A program made the position numbers and the translations under genes. Under the pieces are notes generated by a model. That model was not told the DNA's origin and made no database searches. It worked only from the letters and a program-made list of their open reading frames with translations. Of a DNA stretch of 64,000 nucleotides, positions 8,448 through 18,077 are shown one piece after another. The DNA lies in contig JBKBII010000003.1 in NCBI GenBank assembly GCA_046299415.1, forward strand, positions 62,001 through 126,000, in the 5' to 3' direction. Source of the stretch: JBKBII01 sp046299415 (GTDB taxonomy: Bacteria; Pseudomonadota; Gammaproteobacteria; Ectothiorhodospirales; Ectothiorhodospiraceae). Positions within the stretch are counted from its first letter, which is position 1, and every line of letters begins with the position of its first letter.

Positions 8448-9131
8448 ATGACGACCACGACCGGCGCGTCCGGTACACTGAAGCCTTTCGCAGCAGACGG
8501 GCCAGTCACCGTGGACGACGAAGTCCCTCTCCAACAGCACAAACCCGAAATCCGCGAGCGGCGCACGGTCGCGCGAAGCCGGCTTTTCGAAGTCGAAGCC
8601 CTCGATCTGACCTTCTCGAACGGCGTGCAGACCTGCTTTGAGCGCCTCGTTTCGCGCGGCCACGGCGCAGTGCTCATCATTCCGCTCACCAACGACGATC
8701 ACATCCTGATGATCCGCGAATACGCCGCTGGCACTGATCGCTACGAACTCGCGCTGCCGAAAGGTCGCATCGAATCAGGCGAAGCCATCCTCGAAGCAGC
8801 CAACCGCGAAATGATGGAAGAAGTCGGACACGGCGCTCGCGAGCTCATCCACCTCACCGCGATGACGGTCGCCCCGGGTTACATGGGGCACCAGACCGAA
8901 ATCGTGCTTGCGCGCGACCTCTACCCGGCGACGGCCGAAGGCGACGAACCCGAACCCATTGAGGTCGTTCGCTGGCCGCTGGCCGATCTTTCGCGTCTGT
9001 TGAGCGAGCCCGAGTGCACGGAGGCACGTTCGATCGCCGCATTGTTCCTCACACGTGAGTTTCTCGCCGGTCAGTTTCAACCCAACGGAACGGCGCGACG
9101 GGGCGGCACGCCCCCCAAGGCGAATCGATAA
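8448..9131 (+). CDS. nudE: ADP compounds hydrolase NudE (Nudix)
   Basis: A Nudix pyrophosphatase that hydrolyses ADP-ribose, NADH, Ap3A and similar ADP compounds. The Nudix box runs GRIESGEAILEAANREMMEEVG (about residues 106-127), with the catalytic REMMEE in place. NudE-specific segments are TVARSRLFEVEALDLTFSNG, MIREYAAGTDRYELALPKG, YPATAEGDEPEPIEVVRWPL and EARSIAALFLTREFL, all close to the E. coli enzyme. The N-terminus is about 35 residues longer than E. coli NudE and is low complexity. It is followed after 13 bases by cysQ, the usual arrangement, suggesting co-transcription for nucleotide by-product clean-up. Confidence 0.95.
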   Translation: MTTTTGASGTLKPFAADGPVTVDDEVPLQQHKPEIRERRTVARSRLFEVEALDLTFSNGVQTCFERLVSRGHGAVLIIPLTNDDHILMIREYAAGTDRYELALPKGRIESGEAILEAANREMMEEVGHGARELIHLTAMTVAPGYMGHQTEIVLARDLYPATAEGDEPEPIEVVRWPLADLSRLLSEPECTEARSIAALFLTREFLAGQFQPNGTARRGGTPPKANR

Positions 9132-9144
9132 AACCGCGGTCGCC

Positions 9145-10113
9145 ATGCGCTCACCCGCCGCGCCCACGGTGCCGTCTCGAGCCGGCACAGCACCGTCTTC
9201 GCGATCAGTGACTCCAGTCACGCGCGACGCCATCACGCGACCGAACCACCTTCGGCACCTCTGGCCGCAGCTGCAAAGCGCCGCCAGCCACGCCGCGGAA
9301 GCCATCCGCAACGTCTATGCGACGCGCTTCGACATCGATTACAAAGCCGACGAATCCCCGATCACAGCCGCTGATCGCGCGGCTCACGACATTCTCGGCG
9401 CGCATCTCAGCGCCTTGCCCGAGCCCTGGTGTCACCTGCCCGTATTGTCCGAGGAAGGCCATCAACCGGGTTTCAACAGCCGCAAAAACTGGGCGGCGTA
9501 CTGGCTGCTCGACCCCCTCGACGGCACCCGTGAATTCATCGCGCGCAGCGACGAATTTACCGTCAACATCGCTCTGATCGTCGGCGCAGAACCCGTACTC
9601 GGGCTGGTTCACCTTCCGATCGGCGACATGGGCTGGCGTGGTGGTCCCGACGGTGCATTTCGCTATCGCGTACTTGCCCCAGACGCCACATCGCAGCGAA
9701 CCGAAAAATCCGCAGACGCACGTCGATTCGACGAGGTCGCGATCCATGTCGACAGCCATCAGCCGCCCATCGTCTGCGTCAGTCGCCGCCACGGCCTCGC
9801 CACCACCGATGCCTTGCTCGCGTCGCTTGGCACCTACACGCGAATTCGTGCCGGCTCATCGCTGAAATTCTGTCGCGTGGCCGAGGGTGCCGCCGATCTC
9901 TACCTGCGCACCAGCTCCACCTCGGAATGGGATACGGCCGCCGGGCAGGCCGTCGTCGAAGCCGCCGGCGGCTCGGTGACCGATCTCGCCGGGCGGCGGT
10001 TGCAGTACAACCAGCGCGAGACGCTACGCAATCCCCACTTCATCGCCAGCAATGGGCCGCCAGGCGCATGGACTCGTCGACTTCGCCCCCACCCCGACGA
10101 CGATCACCACTGA
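9145..10113 (+). CDS. cysQ: 3'(2'),5'-bisphosphate nucleotidase CysQ
   Basis: An inositol-monophosphatase-fold, Mg-dependent phosphatase that converts 3'-phosphoadenosine 5'-phosphate to AMP, recycling the by-product of sulfate assimilation. Metal-site motifs are visible: DESPITAADRAAH, LPVLSEEGHQ, WLLDPLDGTREFI, and the late WDTAAGQAVVEAAGG motif. I chose ATG 9145, 13 bases after the nudE stop. The reading frame also opens at a GTG at 9055, which would overlap nudE by 77 bases and adds only low-complexity residues. The 3' end is one base from the 3' end of ppsR on the opposite strand. Confidence 0.93.
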   Translation: MRSPAAPTVPSRAGTAPSSRSVTPVTRDAITRPNHLRHLWPQLQSAASHAAEAIRNVYATRFDIDYKADESPITAADRAAHDILGAHLSALPEPWCHLPVLSEEGHQPGFNSRKNWAAYWLLDPLDGTREFIARSDEFTVNIALIVGAEPVLGLVHLPIGDMGWRGGPDGAFRYRVLAPDATSQRTEKSADARRFDEVAIHVDSHQPPIVCVSRRHGLATTDALLASLGTYTRIRAGSSLKFCRVAEGAADLYLRTSSTSEWDTAAGQAVVEAAGGSVTDLAGRRLQYNQRETLRNPHFIASNGPPGAWTRRLRPHPDDDHH

Positions 10114-10114
10114 A

Positions 10115-11044
10115 TCAACGGCCACGATCCTGCGCCAAAGCCGGTCGCCGTGCGATGCTGATTTCCCGAACGCGCTGGGCGATCTCCTCGATCGACGCCA
10201 AGGTCACATCAATCACCGGAACGCCAAGCTTTGTAAACGCCACGCGAGCTGCCTCCAGCTCCGCGCGACACTGCGCCGGACTCGCATAGCGCGACCCAGG
10301 TTTGCGCGTCGCACGAATCTCGGCCAAACGCTCCGGCGCGATCGTCAACCCAATCGAGCGATCTCGATAACGTGCGACACGGGCCCAAAACGGCGCGTCA
10401 GGGTCGACAAAATCCTCCTCGACCAACGGCAGATTGGCGACAAACCACGCCTGATGCAAAGCCAGTGCGAGACTCGTCGGCGTCTTGCCCGAACGTGAAA
10501 CCCCCAGCAACAAAACATCCGCCTGCGCCCAACCCTCCGGCCGCAGGCCATCATCATGCGCCAGGGCATACTCGATCGCCGCGACCCGACGCCCGTACAC
10601 CGCCCGCTCGGCTGCAGTTGCGCCCGCGCCGTGTGCGCGTCCCGGAACACCTTCCGCAGGCAGTTCAAGCCAGTCTGACAACCGATCAAGGCCCGGACCA
10701 AGTACATCGATCACGGGCCAAGGCGATGCAACCAGAGCCTGACGACACTCGGGCAGCGTAAACGTGGCCACAATGACACCCTCGACGACTGCGGTCGACT
10801 CATACAGCCTCGTCGCGCTCCCGAAACCCTCCGCCACCAGCCGCTCGACCAGTTCGCGCACCGCCGCCGCAGAGCGCAATCCACCGAAGACGCGCACCAC
10901 CGGCTCGACGGCCGGAAACTGTGACAACAGCGAACGCGCAACGCCCTCGGCGGTCCAGCCGGTCCCGTCCGACAACACGGCCACCTGCAGAGTCCGACCC
11001 TGCGACCGCGACAAGCGCGTTACTTCCTCGCTTTTATCGCTCAT
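10115..11044 (-). CDS. ppsR: PEP synthase regulatory protein (ADP-dependent kinase / Pi-dependent phosphorylase)
   Basis: A DUF299-family bifunctional regulator. It phosphorylates a threonine next to the catalytic histidine of PEP synthase using ADP, switching the enzyme off, and reverses this by phosphorolysis. The nucleotide-binding loop is GVSRSGKTPTSLALA (from residue 181). Family motifs VAVLSDGTGWTAEGVA (21-36), ANLPLVEE and IGLTIAPERLAEIR are present, and the C-terminal RYASPAQCRAELE helix is typical. Length 309 is slightly above the usual 270-280, with a short insertion around residues 128-145. It starts one base after the ppsA stop on the same strand, so enzyme and regulator form an operon. 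Confidence 0.95.
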   Translation of the reverse strand: MSDKSEEVTRLSRSQGRTLQVAVLSDGTGWTAEGVARSLLSQFPAVEPVVRVFGGLRSAAAVRELVERLVAEGFGSATRLYESTAVVEGVIVATFTLPECRQALVASPWPVIDVLGPGLDRLSDWLELPAEGVPGRAHGAGATAAERAVYGRRVAAIEYALAHDDGLRPEGWAQADVLLLGVSRSGKTPTSLALALHQAWFVANLPLVEEDFVDPDAPFWARVARYRDRSIGLTIAPERLAEIRATRKPGSRYASPAQCRAELEAARVAFTKLGVPVIDVTLASIEEIAQRVREISIARRPALAQDRGR

Positions 11045-11045
11045 C

Positions 11046-13547
11046 TCAAGATTCGCGGCGCTCGTCTGCAGCGATCGTCAGCGCGCGCCAGACCGGATAC
11101 AAGGCATCGGGATTGAGCGAGATTGATGAAATCCCGCGCGCCACCAGCCACTCCGCAAATTCGGGATAGTCGGAAGGGGCCTGTCCGCAAATCCCAACGT
11201 ACCGACCCGCCGCCTGAGCCGCATCGATCGCCATCCCAATCAAACTCTTGACCGCGGGATCCCGTTCGTCGAAAGCGCCCGCGACCAGAGCCGAATCTCG
11301 ATCAATCCCCAGTGTCAGCTGAGTCAGATCATTCGATCCGATCGAAAAACCGTCAAAATGGCGCAAGAACGCCTCAGCACGCAGAGCGTTGGTCGGTAGC
11401 TCGCACATCATGACGATCTTCAGGCCATCACGCCCGCGCTCGAGTCCCGACTCGGCCAGGCGCTGCACCACCGCCGCCCCCTCCTCAGGAGAGCGGACGA
11501 ACGGCACCATCAACCACAGATTGCGCAGCATCAAGCGATCACGCACCGCCCTCAGCGCCTCGCATTCCCAGGCAAACGCCAACGCAAAACGCTTGGCCGC
11601 ATAACGCGCCGCACCGCGAAAACCCAACATCGGATTTTCCTCGTCCGGCTCGAAAGCCGCGCCGCCGATCAGATGCGCGTACTCGTTCGACTTGAAGTCG
11701 GACAATCTTACGATCACCGGCTCCGGAGCGAACGCCGCCGCGATCGACGCGACCCCCTCAGTCAGACGCTCGACGAAATACGCGTGTCCCGAGCCGTATG
11801 GCGCGACGCGCTCGGCGATCGCCCGCCGCACATCGTCATCGAGGGCTAGAAGACGGCCGGAGTCGTCATCCGGCATGGCGCCATCAAATGCCGCCAACGC
11901 CAACGGATGCACACCGATCTGGTTATTGATGATGAACTCGAGGCGGGCCAGACCGACGCCCGCATGTGGCAACGCGGCAAAATCGAAGGCCCGTGCCGGA
12001 TCGGCAACGTTCAGCATCAGGCGCACCGGCGCAGGGGGCAGATCGGCAAACGACTCACCCTCGGTCGAAAACGCCAGCGCGCCGGAATACACCCGGCCCT
12101 CATCGCCCTCCGCGCACGACACGGTCACCTGCTCGCCGTCGCTCAATTGCACGCTCGCATCGCCACAGCCGACGACAGCCGGAATGCCCAATTCTCGCGC
12201 GATGATCGCGGCATGACAGGTCCGCCCACCGCGATCGGTCACGATCGCCGCGGCGCGCTTCATGATCGGCTCCCAGTCGGGATCCGTCATATCGGCCACC
12301 AGGACATCGCCACGCTCGACACGATGCATTTCATCCGGACCGCGCAACACCCGCACGCGTCCGACACCGATGCGGGCCCCGATCGCCCGGCCCGTCACCC
12401 GCGGCTGTGGTGGCGGCTGGTCGAGACGATACCGGACGGCACCGCTGACGGTGCGGCTCTCAACCGTCTCCGGTCGCGCCTGCACGATCAACAGCTCGCC
12501 CGTTTCACCGTCGAGCGCCCACTCGATATCCATCGGCCGGCCGTAGTGCGCTTCGATCGTCAAAGCCATACAGCCCAAAGCCGTGAGCGCCTCGCGATCG
12601 AGCACGAACCGCGACCGCCTCTCAGCGGGCGTCTCCTCCACCGTCGGCCTGCCATCCGCACCCCGCACCATGCGCACGGCCTTGTTGCCGAGCACGCGAC
12701 GCAACACCGGATCATGACCGGCGCGCAGATTCGGCTTGTACAACAGGTACTCGTCCGGGTTGACCGCCCCCTGCACCACCGTCTCGCCCAAACCCCAAGC
12801 CGCGGTGATGAACACAGCCTCACGAAATCCCGACTCGGTGTCGAGGGTGAACATGACACCCGCCGCGCCGAGGTCAGAACGCACCATGCGCTGGATGCCA
12901 GCCGACAGCGCCACATCTGCATGCACGAAACCCTGATGCACGCGGTACGCGATCGCGCGGTCGTTGTACAGACTCGCGAACACCCGCCGCACATGATCGA
13001 GCACCGCCTCGATACCCTGGACGTACAGAAAGGTTTCCTGTTGGCCCGCAAACGACGCATCGGGCAGGTCCTCGGCCGTCGCCGATGACCGCACCGCGAC
13101 GGCGACCTCATCACCCAGCGCCGCGTAGGCGTCGCGAATCGCGCGCTCAAGCGCCTCGGGCAGCGGTGCCGTCTCGATCCACCGGCGAATCTCGGCACCC
13201 GTGGCACGCAACGCCACGACATCATCGACATCCAAGCCGTCGAGGCGGGCTGCAATCCGCGTCGTCAAGCCCGCCTGATCAAGCGTGGCGCGAAACGCCT
13301 CGGCCGTCGTCGCAAAGCCGTTTGGGACCTTCACACCTGCGGTCGAGAGTGCCCGGATCATCTCGCCGAGAGACGCATTTTTCCCGCCTACTCGGCCGAC
13401 ATCGCCCATGCCGATCGACGTGAACGGCAACACCCACCGCAACCGCTCCGGGTCAAGCCGATCACCGGCAGGCGCAACCGCACCGCCATCCCCAGCCTCG
13501 CCGCCCTCTGCTGGGTTCGGCGGTCTCAACGCCTCATCTCGTGCCAT
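11046..13547 (-). CDS. ppsA: Phosphoenolpyruvate synthase (pyruvate, water dikinase)
   Basis: Makes PEP, AMP and phosphate from pyruvate, ATP and water, the entry step of gluconeogenesis from pyruvate. The N-terminal ATP-binding domain starts around residue 38 (VLPFTSIGMGDVGRVGGKNASLGEM). The swivelling phosphohistidine domain contains TDRGGRTCHAAIIARELGIPAVVG, with the catalytic His and, two residues before it, the Thr targeted by PpsR. The C-terminal PEP-utilising barrel has VRLSDFKSNEYAHLIGG, ENPMLGFRGAARY and FSIGSNDLTQLTLGIDRD. At 833 residues it is about 40 longer than E. coli PpsA, mostly a low-complexity N-terminal leader of about 30 residues. A downstream start is therefore possible. 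It is followed by ppsR. Confidence 0.96.
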   Translation of the reverse strand: MARDEALRPPNPAEGGEAGDGGAVAPAGDRLDPERLRWVLPFTSIGMGDVGRVGGKNASLGEMIRALSTAGVKVPNGFATTAEAFRATLDQAGLTTRIAARLDGLDVDDVVALRATGAEIRRWIETAPLPEALERAIRDAYAALGDEVAVAVRSSATAEDLPDASFAGQQETFLYVQGIEAVLDHVRRVFASLYNDRAIAYRVHQGFVHADVALSAGIQRMVRSDLGAAGVMFTLDTESGFREAVFITAAWGLGETVVQGAVNPDEYLLYKPNLRAGHDPVLRRVLGNKAVRMVRGADGRPTVEETPAERRSRFVLDREALTALGCMALTIEAHYGRPMDIEWALDGETGELLIVQARPETVESRTVSGAVRYRLDQPPPQPRVTGRAIGARIGVGRVRVLRGPDEMHRVERGDVLVADMTDPDWEPIMKRAAAIVTDRGGRTCHAAIIARELGIPAVVGCGDASVQLSDGEQVTVSCAEGDEGRVYSGALAFSTEGESFADLPPAPVRLMLNVADPARAFDFAALPHAGVGLARLEFIINNQIGVHPLALAAFDGAMPDDDSGRLLALDDDVRRAIAERVAPYGSGHAYFVERLTEGVASIAAAFAPEPVIVRLSDFKSNEYAHLIGGAAFEPDEENPMLGFRGAARYAAKRFALAFAWECEALRAVRDRLMLRNLWLMVPFVRSPEEGAAVVQRLAESGLERGRDGLKIVMMCELPTNALRAEAFLRHFDGFSIGSNDLTQLTLGIDRDSALVAGAFDERDPAVKSLIGMAIDAAQAAGRYVGICGQAPSDYPEFAEWLVARGISSISLNPDALYPVWRALTIAADERRES

Positions 13548-14191
13548 GGTCGTCCAGTCTCCACGCTGCCGCTACCAATCAAACCGTTTAGTCTCTTGTA
13601 CGATGCCACGAACCAGTGGAAGATTCCGACCCCTCGAATCCTCTCGCTCGAATCCGAGCCCATGACCGACGACCGCACGGCGAACGATCACGCACGACAC
13701 AAAGAACGGGCAACGCAACGACCTCCGCGGCAACGCGGGGAATCGCGTCCTTACCGTTGCCCACGACCACGACACCACGGAATCATCCCGCCCCCGCACC
13801 AACGCCACGATAGCGCCGAAAGGCCGGATCATGGTCGGCCTGCCCCACAGGTAGCCCGGCGTCACGACTCACCTTTTCAACCAGCGTTCAACGTCGCCGT
13901 CCTACAGTGGACCGACTGCACCTGCCACAAGCCGATCATTGCCAGTCCGTCATCAACGCACCGCCCCACCGACGGGCTCGCTGTCGACCGCGACGAAGAT
14001 CACTGTCGTGCGCTGAATGAGACGTCACGCGCCGCTGCTTGCTGCCGTTGCACAGGTTTTGTTCTTTGACGCTGTAACTCGATCGACTCTCACCCGCCAT
14101 AGGTTCGCCGATGACGGCGACGAGAAGAGGCCAGAAGCCTGCGCGAGGCCTCGGCCGACCACCACACTCACCACCGATCCGGGGGATCGAC
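13548..14191. other. Divergent intergenic region ppsA / protease gene, no gene seen
   Basis: These 644 bases lie between divergent genes and should contain both promoters. Several short frames exist but none looks like a protein family. An in-frame ATG at 14111 would extend the protease by 27 low-complexity residues. Confidence 0.5.
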
Positions 14192-14815
14192 ATGCCCGTT
14201 AACCGCAGAGCGCAGACGACGCGGGCCCGCCGCCGCTCGGCGACCCTGGCTGCTGCCGTATTTGTCGGCTGCGCCATGTTGTTCAACGCAGCCTATGCCG
14301 GCAGCGATGAATCACGCGTTGCAAACGACGACGCCACGGCCCGCATCGCGGACCTCGAAATTCACGGCTACGTCGAAAAAATCCGCATTGAACCCGAAGG
14401 CGTCGTCCTCTCCGCGCGCATGGATTCCGGCGCGACATCATCCTCGCTCAATGCCATCAATCAACGACGCTTTCGTCGCAATGGCGAACGCTGGATCGAG
14501 TTCGATATCCTCGACCCCTCCGATGAGGGCGAGACCATTCGCATCCGTCGTCCAATCGAGCGCTTTGTCCGCATCATTCGCCACGAAGGCGAGCAACGAC
14601 GCCCAGTCGTCAGAATGACGTTCTGCATCGGCACAAAAAGCATCACCGCCGACACCACACTGATCGACCGCACCAACCTGACCTACCAGGCGTTGGTCGG
14701 CCGCGCCCACCTCGCCGGACACGTTCTCGTGGATTCCTCGAAACGCTACCTGATGGAACCGGCCTGCGAAGACAGCGAAGCAGATATCGGGGCGAACACC
14801 GAGACAGACACCTGA
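14192..14815 (+). CDS. RimK-associated retropepsin-like aspartic protease
   Basis: A 207-residue exported or membrane-anchored protein of the family annotated as ATP-dependent zinc protease / RimK-LysX C-terminal-like. It has a hydrophobic N-terminal segment (LAAAVFVGCAMLFNAAYAG, about 19-37 from this start) that reads as a signal peptide. The single-lobe retropepsin fold follows: GYVEKIRIEP, then the catalytic ARMDSGATSSSLNA, with Asp at about residue 78, and later TLIDRTNLTYQALVGRAHL, which supplies the second conserved psi-loop. Such proteins are believed to act as dimers like retroviral proteases. I chose ATG 14192 because GGGGGAT lies just upstream. It is the first of three genes with a transglutaminase-like membrane protein and an ATP-grasp ligase. 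Confidence 0.85.
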   Translation: MPVNRRAQTTRARRRSATLAAAVFVGCAMLFNAAYAGSDESRVANDDATARIADLEIHGYVEKIRIEPEGVVLSARMDSGATSSSLNAINQRRFRRNGERWIEFDILDPSDEGETIRIRRPIERFVRIIRHEGEQRRPVVRMTFCIGTKSITADTTLIDRTNLTYQALVGRAHLAGHVLVDSSKRYLMEPACEDSEADIGANTETDT

Positions 14816-15208
14816 AGCAACCGCCCTCGCGACGTCACACTGCTCCGAGTTCTCGCGACAAAACACCGCTGCAGTGTGCACCGAGCTGCGTCGAGACTAT
14901 GAAGCCCGCAATGCCCCATGAACCGACTCAACGAGCCGAGCCAGCAAGCCAACCCCCGGGGGCTGCCGACCACTCGTCGGCCTCTTCGAGCGACAAGGCG
15001 CAATGCCCGAACGACACGGATTTCGCGACTGGAAAAACATCACACATTGCCTCGGCGCTGACCGGCGCTCACGCGCATTACAGGAGAGACGTGCCGATCC
15101 CGATCCCGGGCCAGCACCAACTTTCGGCAATGCGAATCCGCGAGACCACCAACTGCGACACCCCGAATCGTCTGGCCGACATCGCCCACACCGAGACATT
15201 GATACCTC
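14816..15208. other. Intergenic spacer inside the protease/transglutaminase gene set
   Basis: These 393 bases hold no recognisable gene. The spacing is large for genes that are commonly neighbours, so the second and third genes may have their own promoter here. Confidence 0.5.
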
Positions 15209-16783
15209 ATGAAACGCTGGCACCTGCCACTCCTGATCACCCTTCTCATATTTGCCGGGAGCGCACTGTTCCTTCACAAATGGCTTAATCTAGGGCTGGC
15301 GTTGACGCCCGCCGCAGAAGTCGACGTGTGGAACGTCGAGGTCCGCGTGCGTTTTCAACCTACAGGCTCGGCCACCGAAGTCCGCCTGGCCTTGCCCGAA
15401 CGTATGCCCGGATTCGCACTGCTCGACGAAACCTTTATTGCCCGCGGCTACGGCCTACAGATTCGCCCCGGTGCAATCGACCGCACCGCGATCTGGACCA
15501 CACGAGCGCCGCGCGGCGAACAGGTGCTCTATTACCGTGCCGCCGTGTACCGCCATCCCGAACGCGTCGCCGAGCCCTTTCCCGGCCCCGCCGTGCCGTT
15601 TGAGTGGGACGCCCCTTTCGACACCGCGGCGAGCAGCCTGCTGACTGAAACACGGGCGCGCTCATCGAACATCGAAAGCTTTGCCACGCTGCTCGCATTG
15701 GCCCTCGCGCGACCCGACAGCAACGAAAACGCCCAAGCCTTCGTGCGGTTCGACGACACCGCCGCGCAACGCGCTGAAACCCTCATTCGCCTGCTCTCGG
15801 GCGCTCGCATCCCGGCGCGTGCCATCACCACGATCGATCTCGGCGTGGAAGGTGGGCGACGGGTCACCACCGATACCTGGATCGAAGTCCACAACGACCA
15901 GCGCTGGATTCCGATCCATCCACTCACCGGGCAGGTTGGCTATCCACCGACGGTACTGACCTGGACCGATGGCGCCCGTCCCATCGTCGTGGCCGATCGC
16001 GCGCAAAACCTCGAAACCACCTTCTCAGTATCGCGTGGCCTGCACGACGCGCTCGACGCTGCGATGCGCGTCGAACGGGACTCGCCCGCGCTGCGCTACT
16101 CGTTGCTCGAACTGCCCATCGGCACGCAAAACACTTATCGCATCCTGCTGATGGTGCCGCTCGGCGCCTTGATTATCGTGTTTTTGCGCAACTTCATCGG
16201 CATCAAAACCTTCGGTACCTTCATGCCGGTTCTGATCGCTCTGTCGTTTCGCGAAACCGAATTGCTCGCCGGCGTGATCCTGTTCACCCTACTCGTCGGG
16301 CTCGGCCTCGCGGTGCGGTTCTACCTCGAACATCTGCGCTTGTTGCTCGTTCCGCGACTCGCAGCTGTCGTCATCGTCGTGATCCTGCTGATGCTCGTCG
16401 TCTCGATCGTCTCGCACCACCTCGGCTTCGATCGCGCCCTCGCGCTATCACTGTTCCCGATGGTGATTCTCGCGATGACGATAGAGCGCATGTCGATCGT
16501 CTGGGAAGAACACGGCCCCGCCGACGCCATCCAGCAAGGAGTCGGTTCTCTACTCGTCGCCGCTGCGGCCTACGGCTTGATGGTCAATCGCACCCTCGAA
16601 CACCTGTTCTTCGTGTTTCCCGAACTGCTCCTGATCGTGCTGGCCTTCACCCTACTGCTCGGACGCTACACCGGCTATCGCCTCACCGAGCTGTTCCGTT
16701 TCGCCGCTTTCAATCGGCGCAGCTCGTTTAGTCCAGAGGCGGACACGCCGTCTAAAACCTCAGACCAGGAACCGCCGCGATGA
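15209..16783 (+). CDS. Inactive transglutaminase-like protein with C-terminal 7-TM domain
   Basis: A 524-residue inner-membrane protein. One N-terminal transmembrane anchor (about 7-25) is followed by a large extracytoplasmic region (about 30-300). This begins with a beta domain (WNVEVRVRFQPTGSATEVRLALP) and continues into a transglutaminase-like fold (LLSGARIPARAITTIDLG, TDTWIEVHNDQRWIPIHPLTGQ). In active transglutaminases a catalytic Cys precedes the His and Asp; no cysteine lies at the expected helix here, in keeping with the family's inactive label. From about residue 305 come seven closely spaced hydrophobic helices, starting NTYRILLMVPLGALIIVFLRN and GIKTFGTFMPVLIALSF. The stop overlaps the start of the ATP-grasp gene by four bases (ATGA). 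It may bind and present a peptide or amide substrate at the membrane; this is inference. Confidence 0.88.
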   Translation: MKRWHLPLLITLLIFAGSALFLHKWLNLGLALTPAAEVDVWNVEVRVRFQPTGSATEVRLALPERMPGFALLDETFIARGYGLQIRPGAIDRTAIWTTRAPRGEQVLYYRAAVYRHPERVAEPFPGPAVPFEWDAPFDTAASSLLTETRARSSNIESFATLLALALARPDSNENAQAFVRFDDTAAQRAETLIRLLSGARIPARAITTIDLGVEGGRRVTTDTWIEVHNDQRWIPIHPLTGQVGYPPTVLTWTDGARPIVVADRAQNLETTFSVSRGLHDALDAAMRVERDSPALRYSLLELPIGTQNTYRILLMVPLGALIIVFLRNFIGIKTFGTFMPVLIALSFRETELLAGVILFTLLVGLGLAVRFYLEHLRLLLVPRLAAVVIVVILLMLVVSIVSHHLGFDRALALSLFPMVILAMTIERMSIVWEEHGPADAIQQGVGSLLVAAAAYGLMVNRTLEHLFFVFPELLLIVLAFTLLLGRYTGYRLTELFRFAAFNRRSSFSPEADTPSKTSDQEPPR

Positions 16784-17823
16784 TCCGCTTCATTTCACCG
16801 TGGCGTCTTCGCGCACTCGGTGTCGTCGGCATGAACCAGCGCAACGGCCAAATCATCGCCGTCCACAACCGACGTCGCGACTACCCAAAGGTCGACAACA
16901 AACTCATCACCAAAAAACTCGCGGAGCAGGCCGGACTCACCGTCCCGCAACTGTTCGACGAGATTCGTACCCACCACGACATCCACCACTGGCCGCGCAA
17001 CATCCCGCAAGGCCGAGGCTTCGTCATCAAGCCCGCGCACGGCGCCGGAGGTGATGGCATTCTCGTCATCAAAAGTCAACGACGCGATGAGTACATCCGC
17101 GCCTCGGGCCGCCGCATCACGCGCGCGGCGATCGACGACCACCTGTCCAACATCCTATCCGGGATGTACTCGCTAGGAGGCCGACCCGACACCGCCTTGA
17201 TCGAATATCGCGTGGATTTCAGTGATCGTTTTGCTGATCTCTCGTGGAACGGAGTGCCCGACATCCGCACCGTGGTTTATCAAGGCTTCCCGATCATGGC
17301 CATGATGCGACTGCCTACGCAAGCCTCAGACGGCAAGGCCAACCTGCATCAAGGCGCAGTCGGCGTCGGCATCGATATCGCAAGCGGCGCCACTTGCGGC
17401 GGCGTCCAATACAACCAACCGATTGATTTACATCCCGATACCGAACAACCCGTGGCGGGGCGAAAAATCGACGACTGGACCCCTCTTCTGCGCCTTGCAG
17501 CAGGCTGTCACGAACTCGCCGGACTCGGCTATCTCGGCGTCGACGTGGTGCTCGACGAAATTCACGGCCCAATGATTCTCGAACTCAACGCCCGCCCCGG
17601 CCTCGCGATTCAGATCGCCAATCGTCATGGGCTCGGACCCCGACTCAAGACCGTCGATCGTTACCTTCGGCATCACCCCAAGCCAACCGATCCGGCGATA
17701 CGCGTCGCGCTCGCCCGACAATGGACGGCGGCATGGAACGACGATCGCGAACCCGAACATCGCCAACTCCAAACCGACGCCATCGAACATGATGTGCCAC
17801 CACCAGCGGCCAAAACCGCCTGA
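16780..17823 (+). CDS. RimK-like ATP-grasp ligase (alpha-L-glutamate ligase-like)
   Basis: A 347-residue cytoplasmic ATP-grasp enzyme of the alpha-L-glutamate-ligase-like family. Visible motifs: the pre-ATP-grasp segment LGVVGMNQRNGQIIAVHNRR, the small glycine-rich loop FVIKPAHGAGGDGILVI (about 86-102), the Mg/ATP-site motif GVDVVLDEIHGPMILELNARPGLAIQIAN (about 250-279), and the acceptor-side ADLSWNGVPDIRTVVYQGFPIMAMMRLP. Relatives ligate amino acids, typically glutamate, to a carboxylate with formation of an acyl-phosphate. Its start overlaps the preceding stop, so translation is coupled with the membrane protein. The acceptor is unknown. The last 40 residues are low complexity. Confidence 0.9.
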   Translation: MIRFISPWRLRALGVVGMNQRNGQIIAVHNRRRDYPKVDNKLITKKLAEQAGLTVPQLFDEIRTHHDIHHWPRNIPQGRGFVIKPAHGAGGDGILVIKSQRRDEYIRASGRRITRAAIDDHLSNILSGMYSLGGRPDTALIEYRVDFSDRFADLSWNGVPDIRTVVYQGFPIMAMMRLPTQASDGKANLHQGAVGVGIDIASGATCGGVQYNQPIDLHPDTEQPVAGRKIDDWTPLLRLAAGCHELAGLGYLGVDVVLDEIHGPMILELNARPGLAIQIANRHGLGPRLKTVDRYLRHHPKPTDPAIRVALARQWTAAWNDDREPEHRQLQTDAIEHDVPPPAAKTA

Positions 17824-18077
17824 CACGATCTCCCCTCCAACGCTCAGTCCAGCGCCGCTGCCGTTCTCGAGCACCTCGCGGCTGGGGGATGCGCACAAGG
17901 TCGCAGCGCGCGGAACAGAGCCTTGACGTCAACACTGCGCGCGCCAATACGAGCGCTCGTGGCAGTGCGTCCAGCACTGACACAGGCTCTGCGCGGCACA
18001 CCGGAGCACCCACGCGATCCATGACGCTTCGCGTCCTGCGTGTCATCGCATCCAGCGATTGCGCCTACAATCGCCAC

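Noticed and set aside
11907..13088. A 393-codon open frame on the plus strand inside ppsA
   Set aside because: Fully antisense to ppsA, low-complexity His/Arg-rich product, no ribosome binding site.
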